A stretch of 64,000 bases of DNA from Cytobacillus oceanisediminis (lineage in GTDB: Bacteria; Bacillota; Bacilli; Bacillales; Cytobacillaceae): NCBI RefSeq assembly GCF_022811925.1, contig NZ_CP065511.1, forward strand, positions 4,581,501-4,645,500, written 5' to 3'. A program made the position numbers and the translations under genes. Position 1 is the first letter of the stretch; every line of letters begins with the position of its first letter. Of the stretch, positions 37,431 to 46,089 are shown piece after piece. The notes beneath the pieces are model-generated. The model searched no databases. It saw nothing but the letters and a program-made list of their open reading frames with translations, and was not told the DNA's origin.

Positions 37431-37769
37431 ATGAATACCCAGCCCTTTTTTTCCACTTTAATTGAGAGTTATTTTATTGCTTTCGGTGTTTTGATAGGAG
37501 GTTCAATCATTGGAGGCATGGCTGCTTTTCTGACAGGAAAGCCTCCTTTAAATCAAATCTTCCAGATTTCCAATATGATACGCATTTGGGCCATTATTGC
37601 AGCAATCGGAGGAACCTTTGATACAGTTTACAGCTTTGAAAGAGGTGTCATGGACGGACAGACAAAGGATATATTTAAACAATTCATGCTGATTCTTTCT
37701 GCTCTCGGAGGGGCCCAGACAGGCGCCATGCTCATTAACTGGCTGACTCAGGAGAACATTTCAGCATGA
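37431..37769 (+). CDS. ytrH: sporulation membrane protein YtrH
   Basis: A 112-residue membrane protein with three to four helices (SYFIAFGVLIGGSIIGGMAAFL, IRIWAIIAAIGGTFDTVYSF, FMLILSALGGAQTGAMLINWL). Size and place divergent from dnaE match B. subtilis YtrH, needed for efficient sporulation. The ATG at 37431 follows GAGGACGGA. The stop overlaps the ytrI start as ATGA. A sigma-E-like promoter lies about 55 bp upstream. Confidence 0.92.
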   Translation: MNTQPFFSTLIESYFIAFGVLIGGSIIGGMAAFLTGKPPLNQIFQISNMIRIWAIIAAIGGTFDTVYSFERGVMDGQTKDIFKQFMLILSALGGAQTGAMLINWLTQENISA

Positions 37770-38266
37770 GGATACCGCCTTACTACCGATTGCCATCCTG
37801 GCAGCGCTTTTTTTCAGGAATGGCCATAGGGGGCATCATCAGCTGGTTTATTTTTTTATTTGTTTTTGGGCAATGGCAGGAGAGATACAGCAAAGAAATC
37901 AAGCTTCAAAAGGATGCTATTTATGAATTGGAAAAAGATAAAGAAATCTGGCAGGAGGAATTCAAAAAACTAAATAAAGAAAACCAGAAAAAACTGACTG
38001 TCCAGGATATATCCATTAAAATTGTCAACAGCGATAAATATAAACTGGATTCCTTCAGTGTTTTTCAGCTGGAAGATGAAATAAAAGAGGATATTAGCAT
38101 GATGATTGCCAAAGACATCGATACGGTTTATAAAAGCAGTGAACTGATCAAGAAAATAATAGAAAATAAGACACATCGGGTTAACGAAAAGAGATACCGG
38201 GTGGAAGTTAAAGAATTGGTCATCTATACAACTGTCTCAATTGAATTGAATATTATGCTGGATTAA
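37766..38266 (+). CDS. ytrI: sporulation membrane protein YtrI
   Basis: A 166-residue protein with one N-terminal transmembrane segment (GMAIGGIISWFIFLFVFG) and a charged coiled-coil region (ELEKDKEIWQEEFKKLNKENQKK) followed by a soluble domain. The ATG overlaps the ytrH stop by four bases, so the pair is coupled. B. subtilis YtrI is required for sporulation with YtrH. It ends at a bidirectional terminator shared with nrnA. Confidence 0.9.
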   Translation: MRIPPYYRLPSWQRFFSGMAIGGIISWFIFLFVFGQWQERYSKEIKLQKDAIYELEKDKEIWQEEFKKLNKENQKKLTVQDISIKIVNSDKYKLDSFSVFQLEDEIKEDISMMIAKDIDTVYKSSELIKKIIENKTHRVNEKRYRVEVKELVIYTTVSIELNIMLD

Positions 38267-38289
38267 TGCCCGGCTTTTGCCGGGCATTA
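38264..38289. terminator. bidirectional terminator ytrI/nrnA
   Basis: TAATGCCCGG and CCGGGCATTA pair around CTTTTG between the convergent genes. T-rich sequence flanks both sides. Confidence 0.85.
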
Positions 38290-38293
38290 TATT

Positions 38294-39232
38294 TTAGTCA
38301 GCTTTGCAGACATCCTCCAGATCTCTTACAACTGATTCCATCTCTTCCCATGAATAAATGGAAGCTCCGGCAGCAAGAGGATGTCCTCCGCCTTTATACT
38401 TCCTTGCAATTTCATTAATTATTGGACCCTTCGAGCGGAACCGCACACGGATTTGATCACTTTCCTCAATAAAGAAAACCCATGCTTTTATTCCCTTCAC
38501 ATCGCCAAGAGTGCTTACAAGCAGGGAAGCTTTAGAAGGTACTGCCTGAAATTCTTCGAGCAATTCTTTTTTCAGGATCATAACAGCAGCCCCGCTGTCT
38601 CTCATTTCAAAGTTCTGCAGTACATAGCCCTTCAATTTAACAATATTTGCGTCCAGCTCGTACATCTTATCAAACAGTCCCGGCCGTGAAAAATTATAGT
38701 GAATCAGTTCACCTGCATACGCAAACGTCTTATCTGTCGTGCTTGGATAGAGGAATCGGCCGGTGTCCCCTACTATTCCGGCAAATAACAATCTTGCAGC
38801 TTCATCCGACATTTTCAGGCCCTGATCTTTGCCGAAAAGATAAAACTCATAAATCATTTCACTGGTAGAACTTGCATCCGTATCAACCCACATCATATCT
38901 CCATACGGATCCATATTCGGGTGATGGTCAATTTTGATCAGTTTATTACCCGTTCCATATCTATCATCACATATCCGTTCCGCATTTGCTGTATCACAGA
39001 CAATGACCAGCGCCCCATTATATGTATCATCAGATACTTCATCAAGCCTTCTCATATAATGAAGTGTTTCTTCTTCCTTCCCGACAGTGAAGATCGATTT
39101 TTCAGGGAAAGAAGCCTTCAGGATTTCAGCAAGGCCTCCCTGTGAACCATATGCATCCGGATCAGGACGGACATGCCTATGAATAATGATTGTTTCATAT
39201 TTTTTGATTTCATCAAGTATCTTTTGTTTCAT
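38294..39232 (-). CDS. nrnA: bifunctional oligoribonuclease/pAp phosphatase NrnA
   Basis: DHH-family phosphodiesterase that degrades short RNA and dephosphorylates pAp. The 312-residue protein has HRHVRPDPDAYGSQ near the N terminus, the DHHPN motif, further metal ligands (VIVCDTANAER) and the DHHA1 motif GGGHPLAAGA near the C terminus. The ATG at 39232 follows AAAAGGAGCGCGCC. The position next to ytpI and ytrI matches ytqI/nrnA in B. subtilis. Confidence 0.96.
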   Translation of the reverse strand: MKQKILDEIKKYETIIIHRHVRPDPDAYGSQGGLAEILKASFPEKSIFTVGKEEETLHYMRRLDEVSDDTYNGALVIVCDTANAERICDDRYGTGNKLIKIDHHPNMDPYGDMMWVDTDASSTSEMIYEFYLFGKDQGLKMSDEAARLLFAGIVGDTGRFLYPSTTDKTFAYAGELIHYNFSRPGLFDKMYELDANIVKLKGYVLQNFEMRDSGAAVMILKKELLEEFQAVPSKASLLVSTLGDVKGIKAWVFFIEESDQIRVRFRSKGPIINEIARKYKGGGHPLAAGASIYSWEEMESVVRDLEDVCKAD

Positions 39233-39349
39233 GGCGCGCTCCTTTTATTCTGAATACTACTTTATTTTTACCATATCACCATGAAAAGAAAAAGAAAACA
39301 CTGCATGCTTATGGCAATTTTTTAATAATGAAGGTAAAATAATAAGAGA

Positions 39350-39357
39350 TTGTCGAA
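39350..39357 (+). promoter_or_regulatory. possible Spo0A box before ytpI
   Basis: TTGTCGAA matches the core 0A box TTGTCGAA exactly, 17 bp upstream of the ytpI start. A single eight-base match can arise by chance. Confidence 0.25.
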
Positions 39358-39373
39358 ACTTGGAGGTTATGAA

Positions 39374-39679
39374 ATGCCTATCTTTGTTATCCTGATTATT
39401 CTCTCTTTTTCTTTCTATATTTTCTATAAAGTGAAATTCTTCAGAAGCAAACAGCCGGCTGAAAGACAATGGATATCAGCCAAGTCCAGGATTGCGCTCG
39501 GTTCATTCGTCGCCATATTTGGCCTTAATCAGCTGTTTTTATACAATACAACAACAGCTCTCATTGTGGGAATTGTGTTTATCCTTATTGGGGGATTGAG
39601 CATTTGGGGCGGCATAAAAGCATACAAGTTTTACATGCCTCACGCAGCAAAAGAAGCTGAGGAAGCAAGGAAGAGTTAA
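39374..39679 (+). CDS. ytpI: YtpI family membrane protein
   Basis: A 101-residue membrane protein with three hydrophobic segments (PIFVILIILSFSFYIFY, RIALGSFVAIFGLNQLFLY, ALIVGIVFILIGGLSIWGGI). Size, topology and place between nrnA and ytoI match B. subtilis YtpI. The ATG at 39374 lies seven bases after TTGGAGG; an upstream ATG at 39350 would place that site inside the gene. Function unknown. Confidence 0.88.
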   Translation: MPIFVILIILSFSFYIFYKVKFFRSKQPAERQWISAKSRIALGSFVAIFGLNQLFLYNTTTALIVGIVFILIGGLSIWGGIKAYKFYMPHAAKEAEEARKS

Positions 39680-39711
39680 GTTTAACCGGACTTCCCAAAG
39701 GGACCTGCAAA

Positions 39712-39739
39712 AAAAGCCGTTCAAATGTGAACGGCTTTT
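39712..39739 (+). terminator. ytpI terminator
   Basis: AAAAGCCGTTC and GAACGGCTTTT pair around AAATGT, followed by TTTGTTTA. Confidence 0.88.
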
Positions 39740-39778
39740 TGTTTATTAGTAAGAAAGTATAACCTTGAACGTGGATTA

Positions 39779-39900
39779 CTGTCTAGCTCCAGCGCCTACC
39801 CCCTCGAGGTGAGGCCCCAGGATGGGGGTCATGCATACGTTGCCACAGGACGTGGCGTTCTTAGTCTGCGTTCATTCGTGGGCAAGGCGCTTCCACTTTA
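39779..39900 (-). repeat. interspersed repeat copy E, medium form, inverted
   Basis: On the plus strand ACTGTCTAGCTCCAGCGCC, TACCCCCTCGAGG, then CGTGGGCAAGGCGCTTCCAC. This is the family in reverse orientation with its own middle sequence. It lies between ytpI and the ytoI stop. Confidence 0.8.
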
Positions 39901-39906
39901 CTTGTA

Positions 39907-41226
39907 TTAATGCCTGTCAATAAGCTGGCACATCATCATCGCCTTGCCTACAAGGACACCTTCGTTAAAAACTTCAACATCCACTTTTCCGAACTTCCGT
40001 CCTACTTCCAATACTTTTGGATAGATTTCAAGCATACTGTCGATCTGAACAGGCTTAATAAAGTAGACAGTCATATTTTCAACTACGAGATCTCCTTTTT
40101 TATAGCTTCTTAAGACTCTGTTTGCAGCTTCCGAAACAATGGTTGTAAAGACTCCATAGGATATCGTTCCAAGGTGGTTGGTCATCTGCGGAGTAACCTC
40201 ACAGCGATAAACGTCATCCCCTTTTGTTTTTCCCCGTGTCATAACCAGCTGGTTGGTGACTATATCGTCAATTGTTTCACCCACCTGCGGCTGCCTTTGG
40301 ATCATCTGCAGCGCCTTCAGCACATCCTGACGGCTAACAATCCCTTCGAGTTTATTCGCTTCATCTACCACAGGAAGCAATTCGATTCCTTCCCATACCA
40401 TCATATGCGAGGAAGAAGCAACACTCGTTTTTCCGCCAACCGTCATAGGATTTTTGGTCATGATTTTTTCAATAAGCGTTTCCTTTTCATGTCCCATAAT
40501 ATCCTTGGAAGTGACAACTCCCTGCACCTTCAGATTACTGTCGACAACCGGGAATCGGCTATGGCCGGTTTCACGATTGTACGTTAGCCAATCCGCAATT
40601 GTATCGGTTGTTTTCAGGAAAATCGCTTCTTGCAGAGGAGTCAGGATGTCTTCAACAAGTACAATCTCCTTTTTGATCAGCTGGTCATAGATAGCCCTAT
40701 TGATCATAGTTGCCACTGTGAAGGTGTCATAGCTGCTTGAGATCACAGGAAGCTGCAGGTCGTCAGCAAGCTTTTTGACATGGTCTTCTGTATCAAAGCC
40801 CCCAGTAATTAACACAGCAGCCCCAGCCTTCAATGCCAATTCGTGTGCCTGGGTCCGGTTTCCTACAATCAGCAGGTTTCCGGCATCAGTGTATCTCATC
40901 ATCGCTTCAAGCTTCATCGCTCCAATAACAAACTTGTTCAGTGTTTTATGGAGGCCGGCTCTTCCACCAAGCACCTGGCCGTCAACAATATTAACAACTT
41001 CTGCAAAAGTAAGCTTCTCAATATTTTCTTTCTTTTTCCGCTCGATTCTTATTGTCCCAACACGTTCTATTGTACTGACATATCCCTTATTTTCAGCATC
41101 CTTAATCGCTCTGTATGCAGTCCCTTCACTCACAGCGAGCGCCTTGGCGATCTGTCTGACCGATATTTTTTCTCCAATTGGCAGTTCATCAATGTATTGT
41201 AATATTTGCTCATGCTTAGTAGCCAA
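39907..41226 (-). CDS. ytoI: CBS domain-containing regulator YtoI
   Basis: A 439-residue multidomain protein. The N-terminal winged helix-turn-helix (ISVRQIAKALAVSEGTAYRAIKDAENKG) is followed by a DRTGG domain (about 65-180), two CBS domains (about 190-310, with SRFPVVDSNLKVQGVVTSKD and ELLPVVDEANKLEGIVSRQD) and a C-terminal hot-dog thioesterase-like domain (GTISYGVFTTIVSEAANRVL). The combination suggests a regulator sensing a nucleotide and an acyl ligand. Start is TTG at 41226, five bases after AGAGGGTGA, giving MATKHEQIL as in B. subtilis YtoI. Targets are unknown. Confidence 0.93.
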   Translation of the reverse strand: MATKHEQILQYIDELPIGEKISVRQIAKALAVSEGTAYRAIKDAENKGYVSTIERVGTIRIERKKKENIEKLTFAEVVNIVDGQVLGGRAGLHKTLNKFVIGAMKLEAMMRYTDAGNLLIVGNRTQAHELALKAGAAVLITGGFDTEDHVKKLADDLQLPVISSSYDTFTVATMINRAIYDQLIKKEIVLVEDILTPLQEAIFLKTTDTIADWLTYNRETGHSRFPVVDSNLKVQGVVTSKDIMGHEKETLIEKIMTKNPMTVGGKTSVASSSHMMVWEGIELLPVVDEANKLEGIVSRQDVLKALQMIQRQPQVGETIDDIVTNQLVMTRGKTKGDDVYRCEVTPQMTNHLGTISYGVFTTIVSEAANRVLRSYKKGDLVVENMTVYFIKPVQIDSMLEIYPKVLEVGRKFGKVDVEVFNEGVLVGKAMMMCQLIDRH

Positions 41227-41310
41227 GACTTTCACCCTCTACAAATTATTCCTTATTTTTCATTATAAGGGTAAAGAGGCCTTGATACAATTGACTTCGG
41301 GAATCTTAGA

Positions 41311-41559
41311 TTATCTGCCGAAGGAGCGCACCCGCTTCCTGTCTGCCATTTTGCGTACCTGCTTCCCCGAAGCAGCCGCTTTTTTCGGGGCAAACAGCAA
41401 TGCAGTCAGGTTTCCGGCAATGACAAAAAGGGCAAGGGCCAGCCAGCTTATGGCAAAGATCCCTTCAGTCCCTCCATTAAACACACCCATTCTTGGAGCG
41501 GCATAATAAAGCATCAAGCCGCACAGCAGCAAACATAGCAAATATCGGTTTTTATTCAA
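41311..41559 (-). CDS. small two-helix membrane protein
   Basis: An 82-residue protein with two hydrophobic segments (YLLCLLLCGLMLYYAA and IFAISWLALALFVIAGNLTALLF) and a basic tail (KKAAASGKQVRKMADRKRVR). I chose TTG at 41559, eight bases after AAAGGAGG. The frame extends upstream into the repeat, but without a ribosome binding site there. It lies between ytkL and ytoI. I cannot name it; a role at the membrane is all that can be said. Confidence 0.7.
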   Translation of the reverse strand: MNKNRYLLCLLLCGLMLYYAAPRMGVFNGGTEGIFAISWLALALFVIAGNLTALLFAPKKAAASGKQVRKMADRKRVRSFGR

Positions 41560-41630
41560 TTTAGCTTCCTCCTTTATCCTATCCTCCCTAAAATGTATGC
41601 GGACAGGCTGGGAAAATGATTGGTTTTTAA

Positions 41631-41885
41631 AGAAAAGCGGAAGCGCCTTGCCCACCCCCGACAAGCACAAATACGAGCCTCCCGGAAAGGCGTTCTTTGC
41701 CTTTTTGGGAGGGTTGTCCGAAATGTGGAGGCGACTGCCCAGGGACGACAAGCATAAGACGAGCCCTGCAAGAAGGTGTTCTTTCCTTCTGGAAGGGATT
41801 GACTTATGTCTCGAGTCCCTAGGAGCCGCAACTAGACAGGCTTGTGACCTCGAGGGGGTAGGCGCTGGAGCTAGACAGTTATCTA
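41631..41885 (+). repeat. interspersed repeat copy F, long form
   Basis: A 255-bp copy starting AGAAAAGCGGAAGCGCC and ending GGCGCTGGAGCTAGACAGTTATC. It is the best-preserved long copy and the closest relative of copy A at thrS. Its presence explains the 389-bp gap between ytkL and the small membrane gene; nothing else is seen there. Confidence 0.88.
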
Positions 41886-41948
41886 ACTTCAGGGTTTATA
41901 CATTCCTCATTAACAAACGCAGCCTCCATTAGAAGCTGCGTTTTCATA

Positions 41949-42629
41949 TTATAATTCGATTGATTCTCCTGCTTCCAGCACCTGGCCGACTCCAGTTTCC
42001 AGCATGCTGATGAATTTATGCGGATCCTGCTTGATTGGCGGGAACGTGTTGAAGTGAATCGGAACCACCTTTTTGGCGCCAAGGAGTTCTGCTGCGTATG
42101 CTGCATCATCCGGCCCCATGGTAAAGTTATCTCCGATTGGCAGAAATGCCAGATCGATTGGATGACGGTCACCGATTAACTTCATGTCAGAGAAAAGCCC
42201 GGTATCCCCTGCATGGTAAATCGTTTTTCCTTCTAAAGTGATAAGCACACCCGCAGGCATTCCCAGGTAGATAATTTCCTTATTTTCTGTCTCAAGGCCT
42301 GTCCCATGAAAGGCAGGTGTCAGCTTCACTCTTCCAAAATCAAAGTCATAACCCCCGCCGATGGACATCCCGTGAGCATTGACACCCTGCCAGCCCAAAT
42401 AGGTGGCAAGCTCAAAGTTTGCAATAACAAGTGAGTCATTGCGCTTTGCCAATTCAACCGTATCCCCAAGATGATCACCGTGTCCGTGTGTGACAATGAT
42501 AACATCAGGTTTCTGGTCTTCGGCTTTTAAATCAGTTAAATCATTCCCGGTAATAAAAGGATCTATTAAGATTGTTTTTCCCTGTGATTCGATTTTCACT
42601 ACTGCATGGCCATGAAATGATACTTTCAA
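41949..42629 (-). CDS. ytkL: UPF0173 metal-dependent hydrolase YtkL
   Basis: A 226-residue metallo-beta-lactamase fold protein. The metal-binding motif [10 protein letters not shown] is near residue 53, and further His/Asp ligands lie in [17 protein letters not shown] and IPIHFNTFP. Start is TTG at 42629 after AAAGGAG, giving [11 protein letters not shown] as in the family; upstream codons lack a ribosome binding site. The substrate is unknown. It is divergent from the peptidase gene. Confidence 0.92.
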   Translation of the reverse strand: MKVSFHGHAVVKIESQGKTILIDPFITGNDLTDLKAEDQKPDVIIVTHGHGDHLGDTVELAKRNDSLVIANFELATYLGWQGVNAHGMSIGGGYDFDFGRVKLTPAFHGTGLETENKEIIYLGMPAGVLITLEGKTIYHAGDTGLFSDMKLIGDRHPIDLAFLPIGDNFTMGPDDAAYAAELLGAKKVVPIHFNTFPPIKQDPHKFISMLETGVGQVLEAGESIEL

Positions 42630-42793
42630 TTTTATTCTCCTTTCAAATTTAGAAGTTATGTAAGTTACTTCAACGGAAATCAAGTTATTCCTGCTCCCTT
42701 TTTAATATATACCCGAATTGGCAATGTTTAAAAAGTTTACTTTTTCTTATTTAGTTGCTACTCTCAAAGTATCAGTACATAAGGAGGTTCACT

Positions 42794-43891
42794 ATGAATA
42801 ATAGATTGCAGAAACTATCACAGTGGATGAAAGAAAATGATATCCAGGTCAGTTTTGTAACATCACCGGATAATGTTTTTTATTTAAGCGGTTTTTTAAG
42901 CGACCCTCATGAACGTTTGCTTGGATTGGCTGTTTTCCAGGAAGAAGAGCCTTTCCTCGTATGTCCGGCCATGGAAAAAGAAGATGCAAAAAAAGCCGGC
43001 TGGAGCCATGAAATTATTGGCTACAGCGATATTCAGAACCCTTGGGAATTTATTCAGACATCCATACATAAAAGAATTGGAAAAGTAAATAAAGCAGCCA
43101 TTGAAAAAGAACATATGAATGTGGAGCGGTATGAAGCGATCTCGGGACTATTCGGCGGGGCTTCATTCGTTTCGGCAGAAGAAAAGCTGCAGCAGCTTCG
43201 TATGGTGAAAGATGACAAAGAATTGGAAATCATTCGCGAAGCATGCGCACTGGCCGATTTTGCGATTGAAACAGGCTGTGCCGAGATCCAGGAAGGAAAA
43301 ACTGAACTGGATGTTCTAGCTGCTGTAGAATATGCACTAAAGAAAAAAGGCGTTAACGAAATGTCTTTTTCTACCATGGTCCTGACGGGGGCTAACGGAG
43401 CTTCCCCTCATGGCACACCAGGAATGGCGAAGATTCAAAAAGGGGATTTAGTCCTATTTGACCTCGGAGTTGTCTGGAATGGCTACTGCTCAGATATTAC
43501 TAGAACTGTGGCTTACGGTGATATCAATGATAAACAAAAAGAAATTTATGATACGGTCTTAAAAGCTCAGCTTGCAGCTGTGGAAGCGAGCAAGCCGGGA
43601 GTCACTTGCGCAGATATTGACCTGACAGCAAGAAATCTGATAGCAGAAGCCGGCTATGGCGAATATTTTCCGCATCGATTGGGCCATGGACTGGGTGTGA
43701 GCGTTCATGAATATCCTTCATTAACAGAAACAAACTCACTTTTGCTTGAAGAAGGAATGGTCTTCACCATCGAACCGGGAATCTATGTCCCAGGTGTTGC
43801 AGGAGTGCGGATTGAAGATGACCTTGCTGTAACAGCAGACGGAGTTGAAATTTTAACCAAGTTCCCGAAAGAACTTCAGATTATTAAATAG
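42794..43891 (+). CDS. Xaa-Pro peptidase, family M24
   Basis: A cytosolic metallopeptidase of 365 residues with an N-terminal creatinase-like domain and a C-terminal pita-bread domain. The metal ligands are visible as LVLFDLGVVWNGYCSDITRT (two Asp), GHGLGVSVHEYP (His), FTIEPGIYVPG (Glu) and GVRIEDDLAV (Glu). It probably removes residues before proline in short peptides (Xaa-Pro dipeptidase or aminopeptidase). The ATG at 42794 lies five bases after AAGGAGGTT. It is not part of the B. subtilis order I recall at this place, so local gain or loss is possible. Confidence 0.9.
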   Translation: MNNRLQKLSQWMKENDIQVSFVTSPDNVFYLSGFLSDPHERLLGLAVFQEEEPFLVCPAMEKEDAKKAGWSHEIIGYSDIQNPWEFIQTSIHKRIGKVNKAAIEKEHMNVERYEAISGLFGGASFVSAEEKLQQLRMVKDDKELEIIREACALADFAIETGCAEIQEGKTELDVLAAVEYALKKKGVNEMSFSTMVLTGANGASPHGTPGMAKIQKGDLVLFDLGVVWNGYCSDITRTVAYGDINDKQKEIYDTVLKAQLAAVEASKPGVTCADIDLTARNLIAEAGYGEYFPHRLGHGLGVSVHEYPSLTETNSLLLEEGMVFTIEPGIYVPGVAGVRIEDDLAVTADGVEILTKFPKELQIIK

Positions 43892-43915
43892 AGACTTGAA
43901 CAAATTTCCACAGAA

Positions 43916-43946
43916 AATCCGGAGCTGTCCAGCCCCGGATTTTTTT
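43916..43946 (+). terminator. peptidase gene terminator
   Basis: AATCCGG and CCGGATT pair with inner CTG/CAG contacts and are followed by TTTTTTT, 25 bp past the stop. Confidence 0.85.
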
Positions 43947-43980
43947 ATGAAATAAGTGTATAAATTCTGAATTTAGATAA

Positions 43981-44045
43981 GTGTCTAGCTCCAGGCGCCA
44001 TCGGTTCGATGTCATAATCCGATAAGCTGGCGCCTGCAGCTTTTC
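43981..44045 (-). repeat. interspersed repeat copy G, variant hairpin
   Basis: GTGTCTAGCTCCAGGCGCC begins like the inverted right end of the family. GGCGCCATCGG pairs with CCGATAAGCTGGCGCC, followed by GCAGCTTTTC. It is an inverted, diverged compact copy directly after the ald stop and may also act as its 3' hairpin. Confidence 0.6.
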
Positions 44046-45167
44046 CTATTGCTGCTCCAATTGTGTTCCCGTATCTGAATAGTCAAGGTTATGGGCTTCA
44101 GCTACCGCCTTGTATGTCACATAGCCATTTAATGTATTAACTCCCTTTAATAAAGCCTCATTATCCAGACATGCCTGCTTGTAGCCTTTATTCGCAATTT
44201 GTACTGCATAAGGCACCGTCACGTTGGTCAGTGCAAGAGTTGATGTTCTGGGAACTGCTCCCGGCATATTAGCTACCGCATAATGAACTACGCCATGTTT
44301 TTCATATGTGGGATTGTCATGGGTAGTAATTCGATCAGTTGTTTCAAAAATCCCTCCCTGATCGATTGCGATATCCACGATAACAGAACCAGGGCTCATC
44401 GTTTTGATCATCTCCTCTGTGACAAGCTTAGGAGCTTTTGCACCCGGAATCAGTACAGCTCCAATCACGAGGTCTGAATCCTTAACAGCTTCAGCGATAT
44501 TGTAAGGATTTGAGATTAATGTTGTTACTTCTTTTCCAAAGATATCATCAAGCTGCCTAAGGCGATCTGGATTCAAATCGATCATAGTCACCTTTGCCCC
44601 AAGGCCTATTGCCATTTTTGCCGCATTGGTTCCAGCAACCCCGCCGCCGATAATGGTAACATTTCCCCGCTGCACCCCCGGTACCCCCGATAGCAGGATT
44701 CCTTTCCCTCCATGTATTTTTTCTAAAAATTGAGCTCCTACCTGAGCTGCCATTCTCCCGGCCACTTCACTCATAGGAGTCAATAGAGGCAAAGTCCGGT
44801 TGGGAAGCTGGACTGTTTCATATGCGATGCCCGCTACTTTCTTATCAATTAAAGCACTTGTCAAATCGGGTTCAGCAGCCAAATGCAGATATGTAAAGAG
44901 AATTAACCCTTCCCGAAAATATACATATTCGCCCGGAATCGGCTCTTTTACTTTCATGACCATATCCATTGACCATGCCTCTTCTGCAGTTTGAACAATA
45001 TGTGCACCCGCACCCATATAGTCGTTATCCGAAAAACCGGAACCAGTCCCGGCATCAGCTTCGATATAGACTTCATGTCCAAATTGGATGAGATTCATAA
45101 CACCAGCAGGGGTCATAGCAACCCTGTTTTCATTGTTTTTTACTTCCTTTGGAACCCCGATACGCAT
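44046..45167 (-). CDS. ald: alanine dehydrogenase
   Basis: NAD-dependent enzyme converting alanine to pyruvate and ammonia, used for alanine catabolism and in sporulation. The 373-residue protein has [18 protein letters not shown], the substrate residues MKVKEP (Lys) and YLHLA (His), and the dinucleotide fold [20 protein letters not shown]. The length is close to B. subtilis Ald (378 aa). The ATG at 45167 follows ACGGAGG. No regulator gene lies next to it here. Confidence 0.96.
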   Translation of the reverse strand: MRIGVPKEVKNNENRVAMTPAGVMNLIQFGHEVYIEADAGTGSGFSDNDYMGAGAHIVQTAEEAWSMDMVMKVKEPIPGEYVYFREGLILFTYLHLAAEPDLTSALIDKKVAGIAYETVQLPNRTLPLLTPMSEVAGRMAAQVGAQFLEKIHGGKGILLSGVPGVQRGNVTIIGGGVAGTNAAKMAIGLGAKVTMIDLNPDRLRQLDDIFGKEVTTLISNPYNIAEAVKDSDLVIGAVLIPGAKAPKLVTEEMIKTMSPGSVIVDIAIDQGGIFETTDRITTHDNPTYEKHGVVHYAVANMPGAVPRTSTLALTNVTVPYAVQIANKGYKQACLDNEALLKGVNTLNGYVTYKAVAEAHNLDYSDTGTQLEQQ

Positions 45168-45286
45168 GCTGCATACCTCCGTATTTTAAGTGATATACCT
45201 ATTAACTTTATATGGCTATTTGAGGGAAAAGTATACAATAGCTTTGCCCATTTTTTATCATTACCCGGTATTGCCAAATCCTCATT

Positions 45287-45316
45287 AAAACAGCTCTCAT
45301 TAATTTATGAGAGCTT
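45287..45316 (-). terminator. terminator of small 55-aa gene
   Basis: AAGCTCTCAT and ATGAGAGCT pair around AAATTA, followed on the minus strand by GTTTTAATGAG. Confidence 0.75.
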
Positions 45317-45322
45317 GCTTTC

Positions 45323-45490
45323 TTATTGCAGATTGCCTTCATTCCGTTCGTGAGCTTCCATGTCAAACTCTGCATTCGGCTGATCAATAACACCGCTGTT
45401 ATAAGCATTCATGATTTGTGCGCTAACTTCATTTGTACCCTGCTCATCAAAAAAATACGCGGACCCTGCTTTCGGTTCTCTCTTTTCCAT
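45323..45490 (-). CDS. small acidic conserved-type protein, 55 aa
   Basis: A short reading frame with its own ribosome binding site (AAAGGAG, nine bases before the ATG at 45490) and a terminator seven bases past the stop. The protein begins MEKREPKAGSAYFFDEQG and ends EAHERNEGNLQ; it is hydrophilic and acidic, with SAQIMNAYNSGVIDQP in the middle. A second ATG two codons upstream (45496) is closer to the ribosome binding site and less likely. It sits alone between ald and the usp gene. I recognise no family with certainty. Confidence 0.7.
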   Translation of the reverse strand: MEKREPKAGSAYFFDEQGTNEVSAQIMNAYNSGVIDQPNAEFDMEAHERNEGNLQ

Positions 45491-45599
45491 TTTCATCTGC
45501 TCCTTTAATAAATTTTCATCAGCCTTACTATTGTTCGATTTTTTGTTACAGATATTCAGATTTAACAGCTGTATAATATAGGTAAAGGAGGAGATTCAA

Positions 45600-46055
45600 A
45601 TGGGCATGAAGTATAAAAACATATTAGTCGCTGTAGATGGTTCAACGGAAGCAGAATGGGCTTTTAAAAAGGCAATTGAAATTGCGAAGCGCAATAATGC
45701 TTCTCTTGTATTGGCACATATCATTGATACCCGCACCTTTGCTACGGTTGAAGCCTATGACCGCACGATAGCTGAAAGAGCTGACCGTTTCGCAACCGAA
45801 TTAATGGAAAAATACAAAAGAACTGCAATGGATGCAGGCATCGAGAATGTAACATATGAAGTCGATTATGGTTCCCCAAAAGTGAAGGTTCCAAAAGATA
45901 TTGCAAGAAAGCACAACGTCGACCTGATCATTTGCGGTGCAACAGGCATGAACGCAGTTGAACGTTTCATCATCGGCAGTGTATCTGAACATATTACCCG
46001 CTATGCCCGCTGTGATGTCCTCGTTGTCAGAACGGATAAAGAAGATGAAGAATAG
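45600..46055 (+). CDS. universal stress protein UspA family
   Basis: A 151-residue cytosolic Usp domain protein. The N terminus YKNILVAVDGSTEAEWAFKKA and the C-terminal nucleotide-binding motif GATGMNAVERFIIGSVSEHI (G-2x-G-9x-G-S) show the ATP-binding type. The ATG at 45600 follows AAAGGAGGAG. It has a TATAAT at 45572-45577 but no good -35, which may indicate a special sigma factor. The precise role in stress or energy sensing is unknown. Confidence 0.92.
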   Translation: MGMKYKNILVAVDGSTEAEWAFKKAIEIAKRNNASLVLAHIIDTRTFATVEAYDRTIAERADRFATELMEKYKRTAMDAGIENVTYEVDYGSPKVKVPKDIARKHNVDLIICGATGMNAVERFIIGSVSEHITRYARCDVLVVRTDKEDEE

Positions 46056-46088
46056 AAAAAATGGCGCTGCCTGCTGCAGCGCCATTTT
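46056..46088. terminator. bidirectional terminator usp/argH
   Basis: AAAAATGGCGCTGC and GCAGCGCCATTTTT form a very stable stem between the convergent genes. Confidence 0.9.
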
Positions 46089-46089
46089 T

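Noticed and set aside
39350-39357. Spo0A control of ytpI as a finding
   Set aside because: A single eight-base match without a clear promoter is too weak; kept only as a low-confidence site.
40775-41506. Long plus-strand frame of 243 codons
   Set aside because: It is antisense to ytoI and the small membrane gene; serine-rich composition typical of a mirror frame.
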